From Stentor coeruleus (lineage: Eukaryota > Ciliophora > Heterotrichea > Heterotrichida > Stentoridae), in assembly GCA_001970955.1 (NCBI GenBank), contig MPUH01000014.1:1-64000 (forward strand): a stretch of 64,000 bases of DNA. Direction: 5' to 3'. A program made the translations under genes and the position numbers. Positions 21,001-33,136 of the stretch are shown piece after piece (position 1 is the stretch's first letter; each line of letters starts with the position of its first letter). Under the pieces are notes generated by a model. The model searched no databases and was not told the origin of the DNA. It saw nothing but the letters and a program-made list of their open reading frames with translations.

Positions 21001-24000
21001 AGTATTGAGTTCTTGTTTTTCTGCTTTAAGTAAAGGTTTAAGGTTTTCATTATATAAAATATCATTTTTGAAATCTGACCATGCGCCTCTAAGTTTAGTC
21101 ATGTTAGTTGTAGGCATGTTTAATTCATGATCACCAATGTGGATTACTGGGGGGATTTCGACATTGTATTTTGTTCCTAGAAGCTCGATTTTTTCTATGG
21201 TTTTTGGGTTGATTGAAGATTCGGTGAGGATTTCGAATTTCTCTAAAANATGTTAGTTGTAGGCATGTTTAATTCATGGTCACCAATGTGGATTACTGGG
21301 GGGATTTCGACATTGTATTTTGTTCCTAGAAGTTCGATTTTTTCTATGGTTTTTGGGTTGATTGAAGATTCGGTGAGGATTTCGAATTTCTCTAAAAGCA
21401 CTTCGATGTACCCTTTTATAGTGTCGTAAGTTAAATCAAAAAACTCCCCTTTTATATAAAGAGTACTGTATTTAACGATTATATCGACCATGAGCTCGAT
21501 GATCATAAAATCGTCAGTGTTAAGGAAAAATGTTAAATGGAGCTCTTCAGCTTGTTTTCCTATGAATTTCATTAGAAGTGGACTGTTTATAACATTTTCA
21601 TTAATTTTCTCAGTGTCGATATACACGTGGAAGAAGAATTTCAGCATTGGGATAAATAGGGAGTTATAAAAAGACTGATCTTTTAAGCTTAGGATTTCAA
21701 AAATATACTCAAGGCCTATGAGTTTCTGACATTTCATTTCAGTCAAATACACTCCTGAATTCCCATATGCGCTTATAGACAGGATTTCAATAAGTTTTGA
21801 ATGGTATAAAAATGGCTCATCTGTATACCCATCAACAAGAGCCGCACTTTCTTCATTAATTTCTATATTAAATTTGTTTGTTCCCCCTGAGACCATATAA
21901 CATGTATAATGATAATCCCCTTCAAGGAGGATTTTTACAACAGCTCTTTGGTTGTCGACTATAATTTCATTTTTAACAGTCTGAATCACTTCAAAAAGGT
22001 CTAAAAACTTGGCTTGTCGACCATATTTTCTTATCAAATCAGTAAAAGTTCTAAGCAAACTTTCATCAACTTGTTTACAAATTTTTTCATTTCCTTTAAA
22101 AATCGCACTTATCAAGTCAATTTGGCCAAGAGGTAAGTGAATATATGCTAAAAATACATTTAAGGATCTATGCATACTTTCTTGGATTTTACTGTTATTC
22201 ATAGTTAAATTTTCAAGTAATGAATGACATGCTGTGAATAAAACTTTGTAACGAGCTTTTGCTTCATTTTTTATATCATTTGATGAAGATTGGTATAAGT
22301 CAGATACTGATTGCATTGAGTCTTGTAATAAACTTATAAGGATTCTATGGATGCCCATATTAAAATAGATGTTTTGTCGGTTTTTGTTAATTTTACCTGA
22401 TGTACCTCGGATTAGTTCACCGGATTCTACTTTTGATTCGTTGTCTAGTGATTCTATTATATCTTCAAATGCTCCTCGTAAAAGGATGATTTTTTCTATT
22501 GACATTTCTTTTGTACTACCGCTTTGGTTCCAATAATAAAGCCATAGTTCAGATTGTTCAGCAAGTTGCTTTATTAGTTGGATTTTCTCTTTGACCCAGA
22601 CATAAACTTCTGAGTTTTCTTTATTGGTTATGACTTGGATCCTACTGATTTGTTTCAGCATTTTAGCTCTAATGTAAAAAGATTTGAATATAATCTTAAG
22701 CAACAAAGTCTGGAGCTCATAATCCTTACTTTCCACAAACTGTCTTATAAGTTCAGGTAAAGCATTTGGCATATAAAAGTCTAATTCCTTCACTTCAGGT
22801 TCAGTAAACAGTTGATAATTCATATTCTTTTTTTCTACCAAATCTGTACATAAACTAGGAAAAAGCTTTAAAAACTCATCAACCGAATGAAGCTCAATCG
22901 CTGTATTAAACCAAGCTATTATGTTATTTATAAGAAAATCAACTCGACTATTTAGCACATATTCCAATATTTTACATATTTCAATTTTACATTTATATTC
23001 ATATCCATCATCAATTTCTTCTGCTGTAGTTGCTGATTTCACATAATTCGTAAACATTTTCAAAGCTTCAGCCATAGGCGACTGTTCAAAATTATCAAAA
23101 ACCGTATTAGAAATTTCTGGTATCAAAGATTTTGACGATTTTTTTTGGTTTTCAGGATTCAGACCTGTACGTCTTTTTGTTAACGTTCTATGCATTCTAG
23201 AATATTTTATTAGATGGAAAAGTGGACGAAGGAGTCTAGCTAAATCCAATTCTGAATATATAAATTCTTTATCTTCAGTATTTAGAATCCCAACACTATC
23301 CCTTGCAATACTTTTTACATTAGAAATCACTTTAAATCTCACTAAATATCCACCTAAGACAATAAGTTCATATAAAAGTTCATCAAAAGTAGTTGATTCA
23401 ATAATTGTATTCATATATTCTATAAGATCTTCTTTTAGTTTATACATTATAAGTTGCTCATTTTTGAATCTGATTCTTCCAAGTGCATTTGAATCTTTGT
23501 CTCTTTTAAAAACAGTGTATTTTTTAATGTTTTTGCGGATAGCTTCAACGGATGTGTCCATGATAAGGAAAGTGAATAAACTTTTGTATTTAAGCCCTGG
23601 GTCTTCTTTGTCTTGGAGGCTGAGGATTTTTACTGATTCAGGAAGGCGTTCTTCGTGGCGTGGGTGTGAGTCGATGTACATGGTTAGCATTAATTTAACA
23701 AAACTTGCCCGAAGGTCAGTAGAAATATTAGTATCCCAAATATAATGAAGGAGAACATTCACTGGAAACCAATCCTTAAGCGACCCTTTACACGTATAAT
23801 TCCTATCCCTACATAATTCTGCAAACAATTCCAACATTCGATTAAAGTACAAAATATGAATCCGATGTTTTTCTGATATACTTGAATTAGTAAAACNAAC
23901 ATTCACTGGAAACCAATCCTTAAGCGACCCTTTGCACGTATAATTCCTATCCCTACATAATTCTGCAAACAATTCTAACATTCGATTAAAGTACAAAATA

Positions 24001-25958
24001 TGAATCCGATGTTTTTCTGATATACTTGAATTAGTAAAACATTCATCAAGTAATATCGAATATTCTCCATTAACCCCAGGTAAGACAATCCCAAGTGTAT
24101 CTCCTTGTGAAACTGTACTTAAAACAGCTTTTGTAAATGTTTCAGTGTTTTCAAACAAATGCTCATGAATTTTTTCTTGAGTTAATTTAACACTATCCCC
24201 ATTATATAAACAAATACATTTTAAAAAATGAACTAAATGTGGTTTTCTTGTCATATTGTTTTTTCTTAGAAGCCAAGTATAATGTTGAATTAAAGAACAT
24301 GGTGGACGGGAAATAGAGTATAAGAGTTTTTCATTATTATCGACTATTGAGAGTATTAGACCTGTGACAATTTGATAATGATTAGAATGTTGTTTGTAGA
24401 TATCGATGAAATTGTATGCAAAGATTTGGTTATCGGGGTTGTTTTTACAGATGATTATTAGGATCATATAGATTTTCTCAGTGATATGGATAACTTTTTC
24501 GAGAAGGGAGGAAAGAAAGGTCCCTTCTGAGGATTTTATATGTAGGAAATCGACGTTTAGTTTAGAAAGAATGTCAGTTAGTAGTTCAATGAACTGTTGC
24601 TCCTTCAATATCTTCTGCCTTGCCTGTTTAATCTGCCCTAGTTGCCTATCGAAATCAATAACCCCAATAAGTTTATTACTACAAAACAACGATAAAGTTT
24701 CCAAGCACTTATTCATCCTCTCTGAACACACTAAAAACTCCTTAACCCTCAAATCCAAAGATCCTAAATCTCCAATACACTCAGCATACATTTTAATCGG
24801 TCCAACACAATTCATAAGCAAAAGTGTCTGTCTTATCGTCAAATCCTCACATCTAAAAAGTTTAAAAAATGCTGTTTCATAATTCGAATTCCTCAAAACA
24901 GGAATTTCTTTATTCAAATTTCCATCTAAAACTGATCCAGTTTCACAATTTATAATATGACACATATCATCTTTTTGTATATACTTCTTTTTCTTATAAA
25001 TATGAATGAATTTCCATAAGCTGTAGATATCTTTTTTATATGATAAAGCAGCTTTTGACTTGGTTTTACCTCTTTTAAACTCGATTTTTAAGGTTAAATA
25101 CATCCCACTGCAGAAGTTTTTAATCCGGTAAGCGACTCCTGATTTGATTTGTTCGCATTGGGAACTATTTTCGCTTTCGATAGTCCATATTCCATTTGAA
25201 TCATCACTTGAGTTACTTAATAATAAAAGATTACTTTGTTTTATTATAGAAGTACCTAGTTCTGAATGGGTAAGCCAATAATGATTTCCTGATAAGAGGG
25301 TATTAATTTCATTATTCCCTGTATATAAACTTAATCGCCAATTCGATTTTATATCAAATGAAAGATTTACTTCATTGTCATATAAGGATATATTAGAACT
25401 TGAATGTAAAAAACCTGCTTTATTAGTTTCTGGGATAACAATTTCAAAGACTACACGGTCATTATACGTTATAAGACCATCACCTTCTTTTTGGTATTTG
25501 AATGCTGGGAGGATTCTTATTAATGAAGCGTCACTAAAAAAGTCAACAAGGCTAACTTTTAGATTGTCTTTTTCGATATCAGCATTTTCTTTTGAATTCA
25601 CACTCAAAAGTTTACCTGATGCTAAATGCTGTAGTTGTATGAGGGAGCCAAATTTTACAGGCTGATTGACGAAATTTGTATAAATTTGCACATTGGTTTT
25701 GATTTCGCCTTCAGCGGTTTCTTTAAGTCTAATCACTGAATCTTTAAAGTTTTCTGCAGTTGTAGAAGTGGAAAGAGACATGATTTCAGTTTGTAAAGAG
25801 TGGATTGTTTGAGGGAAAACCCGGAAAACACAATAAAAGTAGTCTTTGTTTGTAGCATCAACGAGTTTAAGGCTTGAGTCGATAAAACCTTTAGAGTAAA
25901 GAGTTAATGAGTCAGAAACACTGATGGTTACTTGTTCACCATATCGAAGGTATTGCAT
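18100..25958 (-). CDS. ITPR: inositol 1,4,5-trisphosphate receptor-type calcium release channel
   Basis: Two overlap duplications (N at 21249 and 23897) split this gene. Collapsing both leaves exactly 2522 codons, a 2521-residue protein, close to the about 2700 of animal receptors. In order: an N-terminal beta-trefoil/MIR region (for example FGSLIQLQHLASGKLLSV near 100), alpha-solenoid RIH domains, an RIH-associated domain, then about six membrane segments. The selectivity filter CGGGIGD (about 2330) matches the animal GGGVGD. The C-terminal linker has the diagnostic zinc motif: CFIC, then a His and EHNEWNYVAF, followed by KVKDPNELTG. It should release calcium from the ER or alveolar stores. 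Whether the IP3-binding basic residues are retained was not checked. The ATG at 25958 begins MQYLRYGEQV. Confidence 0.93.
21101..21397. repeat. 148-bp duplication across N at 21249, with SNPs
   Basis: Copies 21101..21248 and 21250..21397 differ at a few bases (for example CATGATCACC against CATGGTCACC and AAGCTCG against AAGTTCG). The join truncates the IP3 receptor frame. The small differences suggest that the two contig ends come from different haplotypes or chromosome copies. Confidence 0.92.
23754..24040. repeat. 143-bp duplication across N at 23897, with SNPs
   Basis: Copies 23754..23896 and 23898..24040 differ at a few positions (for example CCTTTACACG against CCTTTGCACG). The duplicated block adds 48 codons, including the N-containing codon, in the middle of the IP3 receptor. 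It is in frame, so an automatic gene caller would keep a false internal repeat. Confidence 0.92.
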
Positions 25959-26860
25959 TTTATAATAAAATGTTCTCTGTTTTTTGTGATAACTTGTTTT
26001 AATAATATATTGTAAAACCTAAATAAAACTCAGGGTGTTTATTATATTTATTTTTGTGTTTTTCTTATGGACTCAATTTGTTATCCAATTATTTAAAATA
26101 CATCTAATAGTTTAGATACTATTTTTATATTAAGGCTATTGATATTTATTAGGAATATGATATAAAGTTTATAATTATTATGCTTTTTGTACTGAATTCA
26201 AATCTTAAATTTATTAGTTTCATCTGTTTATCATTAGGGAAAATGAGTTTACACTGAGAAACTGACACTTTTAGTATATTCTCATTAAAGCTATTTCTTT
26301 CAAGTCATGATTCTCAATTTTTTCTGGCTTAAGTTACCCTTTAGTCTTATGATAAAATATATATTGATTTTTTTAGAATCTTTATTTATGATGAATATCT
26401 TATGATCTGAGGAAATTTTGAATATAGGATTATAATTTTTTATATATTGTGTGTATAAAAATCATAATCCGAGGCAAAACAAAAATGCTGGAAAAAATTC
26501 ATATTTAGAGAGGTAATTTAAATAAAACCTAAGATTACCAAATTCCTAATAAATCTATTCTCTATTATACCCTTATAAAACCCTCTCATAATAAAGCCTA
26601 ATATCATAAAATACCTTATCTAATCTCATAACATCTCAAACAAAACCCCCAAATAAAAAAATCTAAACTTAATATCATAACCAAAATCTTATACCCAAGC
26701 CTTTATCAAAAAAATCTCTTTTTCATAAATCATAAATTTACCCTAACAACACTTATCCTATCAATATCAAAATTGACAATTTAGCCTAAAACAATCTTTT
26801 CCATTTTCATATACAAAAACCTATAAATTATCTATTATTTTCCATCATATAATAAATACA
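25959..26860. other. divergent promoter region, no gene seen
   Basis: This spacer lies between the IP3 receptor (minus) and a kinase (plus). The right part from about 26520 is almost free of G on the plus strand and rich in ACC/CCT motifs, the usual texture before plus-strand genes. No ORF or RNA gene is apparent. Confidence 0.5.
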
Positions 26861-27982
26861 ATGAGTGTATGTTCTAATCAAAAATGCAATAAACCTGTAG
26901 GAGGATTTTTCCAAAAAAAACTTCTCTGCAAAAATTGCAAAAATCGTTTCTGCCCTGACTGTTTTTTTGTTGACCCAACCAACATGAAAAAATCTTTAAA
27001 AATAGGATACTGTTGGGAAGATCTAGTCAAAACTTTTCCAGCACTTTTGAATTCACGTCCAAATCCTCCTTCAATAAACGAAGTAAAAACTATACAGATT
27101 AATCGAGATTTATCTTATATAATACCAATATCAGATGACCCAGAACGAACATTTAATAAAATCAGAATTTTAGGCAAGGGTACATCAGGAACAGTATATC
27201 AAGTTTATAATAGGGAAACAAACAATTATTTTGCTTTAAAAGAAATATGTTTAGCAACAAGTGATAGAGAAAGTATAATTGAAGAATTTGCTAAAAGTGT
27301 TCTTTCACCATGTCAAAATATAGTTGAATGTTATGCTTTATATAAATACAACGATTTCTATGCAATTTTACTTGAACTTATGGATGTTACATTAACAGAT
27401 TTATTTAAATACTGGGTAAATAGACAAGAGTATCTTATAGCATATATTCTTCGTGAAGTAACTAGAGGACTTTGTTATATTCATATGAATTATAATATAC
27501 ATAGAGATATCAAAAGTGAAAATATTTTTATTAATAACAGAGGAAATGTAAAAATTGGAGACTTTGGGCTTAGTGCTCAATTGACTAAAGAAAGGGATTA
27601 TAGAGAAACTTTTGCTGGGTCACCATTATGGACAGCTCCAGAGATTCTTAATATGAGTAGATATGATGAATCTATTGATATTTGGTCACTTGGTATTGTT
27701 TGTTTTGAAATAGCTGAAGGAAAGACACCATATTCAGAATCAAGGAATATGGTTGAACTTAGATTAAATATAGAAAGACGTGAAGAACCTAATATAAATT
27801 CGAATTGGTCTCCACAGTTTAAACAATTTGTTGAGTTTTGTTTGAGGAAAATACCTGGAGAGAGGAAAAAAGCTTCTGAGTTGTTAGAAACTGAGTTTTT
27901 GAGGAATGTTAATGAAGCCCAAGCTCGACAAGATTTAGCGCAACTTATTTTTTATGCTCAGAGTGTTCAAACTAATAAATAG
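26861..27982 (+). CDS. PAK/STE20-like Ser/Thr protein kinase with N-terminal zinc finger
   Basis: The protein has 373 residues. Residues 4-34 contain a FYVE/LIM-like cysteine cluster (Cys4, Cys9, Cys23, Cys26, Cys31, Cys34). The kinase domain spans about 98-350: glycine loop GKGTSGTVYQV near 104, catalytic lysine in FALKEI near 126, HRDIKSEN near 213, DFG near 233, an activation segment ending GSPLWTAPE, and the APE Glu. All core residues are present, so it should be active. The HRDIKSEN loop and GSPLWTAPE are typical of the PAK/MST group. No CRIB motif is clear. The protein ends 20 residues after the domain. The zinc finger may target it to membranes or ubiquitin; that is inference. Confidence 0.9.
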   Translation: MSVCSNQKCNKPVGGFFQKKLLCKNCKNRFCPDCFFVDPTNMKKSLKIGYCWEDLVKTFPALLNSRPNPPSINEVKTIQINRDLSYIIPISDDPERTFNKIRILGKGTSGTVYQVYNRETNNYFALKEICLATSDRESIIEEFAKSVLSPCQNIVECYALYKYNDFYAILLELMDVTLTDLFKYWVNRQEYLIAYILREVTRGLCYIHMNYNIHRDIKSENIFINNRGNVKIGDFGLSAQLTKERDYRETFAGSPLWTAPEILNMSRYDESIDIWSLGIVCFEIAEGKTPYSESRNMVELRLNIERREEPNINSNWSPQFKQFVEFCLRKIPGERKKASELLETEFLRNVNEAQARQDLAQLIFYAQSVQTNK

Positions 27983-28041
27983 ATTATATTTTTAGTATAT
28001 GAAAGTTATCCTATAATCTAATACAATTAAATAATTTCTTC

Positions 28042-30802
28042 TTAAAAACCTAAACCAATACTCGGCATCATCTCCCTACATTTCTCTTCAATCAAAATTC
28101 TTTTAGATTCTAAATCTACCAAGCAATAAGCTAAATATGATTTCTCAGGATTTTTCTTAGAAAACAGTTTATCTTTTATTATCTCCAATAAATTATTCAA
28201 TTCTTCTATATGTTCTTCCCACATCTGAGTTTCAGAAAATCTCCAATAAAGTTCAGTGATTATATCATCAATATTCCGATACATAGTTTCTAGTTTTTTT
28301 AAAGCTTCATCTGGTGTTCGGACTTTTGTTACTTGTTTTATAGTATTTTGATTGAAAATTTTATAGTTAAGATTCATTTCACAAAGGTTTTCAAAAGATA
28401 TTGCTTTGACTTGATCATCTTCTTCTGATAAAAATGTTTCAGCGTATTCTTCGAATAGTGTTTTTACTAAGTTTTCAGAGAAGGATAAGGAGGAAAGGAA
28501 GTGCATGAGTAATTCGAATTCTTTATATTGAAGATATCCATCATCATTTAAATCTGCAGCACCATAGATTATATCCATAAAATGTTTAGTGCTTTTTGTG
28601 TGGTCGTTATGGATTTCTATAAGTTGTTCTAAAAACTCATCCATATCCACAACACCCGGTTTATTGATTTTATCTTCCCTTTTCATTTTCTCAAGCTTTG
28701 CCCTAAGTAAAGGGATTTCTTTTTTTGGTAAAAATTTCTCAAAAGCTTTCAAACACTCCACACACCTGACATAAGGCAATAATATAATCTCAGCATTCTC
28801 AGGGTTCAAACAGAAAATCCCCGAAGGCGAATTTTGTAAGAAATTCAAACACTCAATAAAAAAATCTAAATCCTCAGTAGATAATTCATCATATAACCCT
28901 AAAAACCTACCAAATAATCTTACTCTTATAATACTCTTATATTTTACACAACTTGCTAATAAATGATTATATTTACTTTCTGCAGCTTTTTTCATCATAT
29001 ATTTTTTCATTAAAGCTCCATATACAAAATCACAAAAGTTTTCTTGTATACTTTTATCTTTAATTGCCCTTTCTTCATAAAAATAATATATAAGCTTTAG
29101 GAGCATTTTTTTAAACATGACATTTTTCAATTTGTAAACTGGAGTTTTTGATATTTTTCTTAAAGTGTTTGAAGCTTCTGATTCTTTTTGATTGAATTTC
29201 TGTTCATCGTTAGCGATTATGACAGATTGGATAATTTTTTTCTTTTTTGAGTAATCGATTGTTTCATCTATTTCATTTATGGGGTCTGGTATAGTTTCGA
29301 GAGGATGGGATGCTACAATTGATGAAGCTTTTGAGAGGTTTTGTAGAAGTCCTGATAAGATGTGGTTGTGGGGCATGTCTTCGTAGCTTAGTTCTTGGCT
29401 TACACTCCTGATAAGATATTACGTCTCGAATGTTGCTTAAGAGTCTACGGATGTGTAGGTGTTTTTTCTTGAGCTCGGGGGTATTTAAATTCAAGTTCTT
29501 AGCTTCAAGTGTAAGCGTCCTTTTATTATACATTTTATAATCAGGAAAAAACATAGGTTTTATCTGTCTCTGTTTATACTGAGCTCCAATATCAATAACA
29601 CCCTTCCTTTTTTTAACCCCAACAGTTTCACCACATAAAAACTCAACTTCAGTCTGAATCCATTGATCCATATAAAAACACTTCGACGTCTCTACAGCTT
29701 TTTCTTGAAAATCATCTTGATTAAAAAGACTTTCTATAGATCGATCTTTATAATAATTACCATATCTAGATAATCTATCAAAAATATCTGAATCATCTGA
29801 AAAGTTTTCTGAAATCAAAGGGTCACGAAGAAGCTCTTGTTCTAATAAATCTTCAGTTTTTCTTTTAAATCTTTTTGGTACTATTAATCTTTTAATAACA
29901 CTATTATATTCAGTTTCTGCACCTAAGTTTTCATATTTAAGTTTAAGGATTCTGTTATCTTCTTTTGCTATAAGAAATTCTTTTTTTACAATTTTGTATC
30001 GTTTTTGTAAAATTTTGATCCGGTTTAGCATAGATTTTTCATGGGAATCTTTTATTTTGGAATCTTTGAGGATAGATTCAGAAGTTTTTGTCAGGTCCTC
30101 GTTTTGTTTTGTGAGAGATTCAATTTTAGTATGGAGCTCACTGATTTCGTTTAGGAATAAGCTTTGGAGTTGGTTTTTTTCACTTTGATGCTTTTCTTGG
30201 AGGTGAGCATTTTTTGAAGTGGAGATATCGAGAGCTTTGCTGAAGAGTGTTTGGTATGCTTTCCATACTCGATAAATAGCAAATCCTCTTTCTTTACATT
30301 GCGCACTAATTTGCCTTACTGTTGCAGTTAAAAAAGTTGAATAAATTTCATTTGCGATATCAAACAAACCATCAGGGTCATCATTTTTTTCCTCACATGC
30401 TTTTTTAAGCATAAAATCCAACCATTCCAAAAGAACACGTGCATCTGTTCTATTCCCAGTGTTTTTACTAGGTGTTAACTCAGTAAGAATTTCTGAATGA
30501 AATAATTTGTTCGAAGTGTTATCAAAAAATGCACTGTTTAGCTTTTTGAATTCTTCTGATACTTTCAGGTTGAAAATTTCAGAAGTTAAAATACTTTTTG
30601 ATTCAGGTGGAATATTTGATGGAATTTTGATTTGAAAAGATATTTTTGGACTTAAAGCGTCATTGGTTTTAGGATAAGATTTATTAGAACTACTATAGGA
30701 CAGCATTCTAAATTTACTACTCCTACTAGTTTTCTGTTTATTCAAATCAGGCAAAACCATATCCGCATTAGGTAGCGACAATTTCAGTCTTGAATTTTTC
30801 AT
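28042..30802 (-). CDS. coiled-coil and EF-hand protein, two frames probably joined
   Basis: The first frame (30802 to about 29400) encodes a Ser-rich head, a segment resembling axonemal dynein light chain proteins (ATVRQISAQCKERG, then AYQTLF) and a coiled coil. The second frame (about 29400 to 28042) encodes a helical region with one good EF-hand loop (DLNDDGYLQYKE). The frames overlap by about 100 nt. The second stays open upstream of its first ATG (29376), reading VSQELSYED, which looks coding. A canonical 15-nt intron candidate (29408..29422) does not by itself change the frame. A 19-nt candidate (29387..29405) would join them, as would a one-base error. I favour one gene of about 914 residues, but two overlapping genes remain possible. 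Confidence 0.65.
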
Positions 30803-31032
30803 ATATTATAATCAAATTTCCCCATAACTTCATTAACTTTAACAAAAACCAATACTAAAAACCATTCATCACATTTTTCATAAAAAAAAAACCTATAAAT
30901 TCCTAAAACCCTCAAAATTTTCTTTCCCAAAATTCTTAAAGCCCATATAAAAGCCTTTTTCTATCCTAAACCACAAGCTAAATTTCTAATATTTTTCCAA
31001 CAAAAAGGCAATTCATTGAAAAGTTTAAATAA

Positions 31033-32586
31033 ATGGAAGAAAGTTTCGAAGAACTAATTTCCGAAAGCGAAGTGCCAAAAATCCTCCACGAAAACACTGA
31101 AAATGCTCTAAGTTATATCGAAAAAGAAAATTATGAATCAGCTCTTAAAAGCTTGAACAATAACGAAAAACTCTTAGAAGTTGTGACAACACAAGGAGGA
31201 ATTGTCGATCATGAATATATAATGGTAACAATTCACAACACAGCCCTTTGTTATCAAAAGTAATATAAAATCAGAATGGGTATGCTTGAAGAATGTGTTT
31301 CTTACTTAGATGCATGTATTTACAACACGAAAACCAAAAAATTATTATCATCCCAAGAGTCTCAAAGTAAAAACACAATCTCTGAAAGGATAAAAAGATA
31401 TAAATACGAATGTAAAACTCATATACAATTATGTGCATTATTATCACAATTAGGTCAACATGAGATAGCTTTAGAACATGGTAAACAAGCTGTTAAAAAA
31501 TGTGAGTATTTTATGAATGATTGTTATATCCTATGTGCTGATCATATCTCAAGACATAGACAAAAATCATTAAAACCTGGATCTAAAAAACTCTTTGAAA
31601 AAGCTCAATATGTGAAATTTCATGACCTTGTAATAAAAGCTCAACCTAATATTGAGTTTATAATAAACAAGCTTAAGAATAAAAGAATACGTATAAGTAA
31701 AACCCCTAAGCTTGATATGAGAACAGTATTAGGTGTTCAAAGACATAATGATTGGATACATTCTTATAATATTGGTGATATGATGCTTTTACATCCAATA
31801 AGTATTTATGATTTACAGAATAATATGGGAGTACAAGCTGAACTTACTAGAGATTGGATGTTAGAAAAAATACTTATGATTATTGTTGCATATTTCTGTG
31901 TTGCTACTGAAATTAGGTTTTTAGCTGCGAGTAATTCGAGTTTAAAAATACAGGCTCATGAAAGTAAACTCTGGCATAAAAAAGCTTTGGAATTCTCACA
32001 ACCTTTTTTACCTACTTCGTGTCCACTTTTTATACATATCATGAACTCTTATATGAGGAATTATTCTGATGGAACTTCAGATACTAAGGGTCAAGAGAAA
32101 AAAATCAAGAAAAATAAAAATAAAACCCCCAACCCGGAAATGAAACGGCCAAGATCGACGTCGAACTCCAGGATTAGACAAAAGGATGAGAGGCCGAGTA
32201 CTGCTAATTTTAGAGGGAAGAAAAAACCTTCGCCTAGAATTGGAGATTTTACTCCTCCAGCAAGAACAGTATTAAAAAACAAACAGTTCAATTTTAATTC
32301 ACCAACTGTTGATAAAATTACATCACAAAAAAATAAGGCACAAAGCCCATTTTCACAAAAACCTGAAGAAAGTTTGGTTAAAGGGAAATTTTCTGATAAT
32401 GTTTCATCAGAATCAGAAGTTGATCAAGATATTGTGATTAGTTCATATGACCTTTATGGGATTAATAGTGATGAAGAAAGCCAGGAGTCTGAAGATAGTC
32501 AGATTGATAGTACTGGGGGAAAACTCAGTCAGGAACCTGTGATTATTAGCGCAACTGGAGGAAATTCTTGTTTGTTTAAGTCTTAA
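31033..32586 (+). CDS. TPR-like helical repeat protein with basic disordered tail
   Basis: The gene has one 15-nt intron (31260..31274) that removes an in-frame TAA. Splicing gives 512 residues in one frame. The first 200 residues have paired-helix TPR texture: YEECV-type turns such as MGMLEECVSYLDACIYN, and LGQHEIALEHGKQAVKKC. The middle (about 210-330) is helical, and the rest is Lys/Pro/Ser-rich and then acidic, likely disordered. TPR proteins act as adaptors. The start ATG at 31033 is preceded by a G-depleted flank shared with the divergent gene at 30802. No specific family is recognised. Confidence 0.85.
31260..31274 (+). other. 15-nt intron
   Basis: The sequence is GTAATATAAAATCAG. It contains the only stop that would break the TPR gene, and its removal joins Lys to MGMLEE in frame. 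The A at position 10 matches the other confirmed introns. Confidence 0.93.
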
Positions 32587-33136
32587 TTATATATTTTAAA
32601 AGATTATTCTATGTTCTAAAATTGTAATTATCTTAATCTTAAGTAAAAATAAGTTTCAATATCTTATTGAAACTCAACCTAACTAATGAAATATCTTCCT
32701 AGCATACAAAAAAAACTTAAAAAATTGCATAATCTTATAATCCCTGTTATCAAAAAAACCTTATGATTACCATAACTAATAAATATTTAACCTATAGTTT
32801 CTAAATTAATTCAATCTTAATTGGTGTACAAACAGCTAATTTTTTTAATTCCTGCATAGTATTTCCCATATTTTCCTACAAAAATTCATACTTTCATCAA
32901 TAATCCTTAAAAAAAAATTGAAAATCAAAACTAAAACTAAAGTGCATATTCAACCTAGAAACATAAAACAAAATCCTAGACCACTCTTCAAAAAAAGACC
33001 AAAACACAAATAAAAATCCCAACAATTGCAAATACAATAAACCAAGCTATAGTTCTAAAAATCATTCCTTGAAAAATAAACCATCAAGAAAAATGAGCAT
33101 AAAAATAAAAATCTCATAAGATAGGGTTGATTAAAC
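32587..33136. other. convergent spacer, no gene seen
   Basis: AT-rich DNA between two convergent genes. Beyond about 32830 it is C-rich and G-poor on the plus strand, the 3'-flank pattern of the minus-strand gene to the right. Confidence 0.5.

Noticed and set aside
23754-24040. Real internal repeat of 48 residues in the IP3 receptor
   Set aside because: It sits exactly around a single N and matches the pattern of nine other joins; collapse gives the expected channel.
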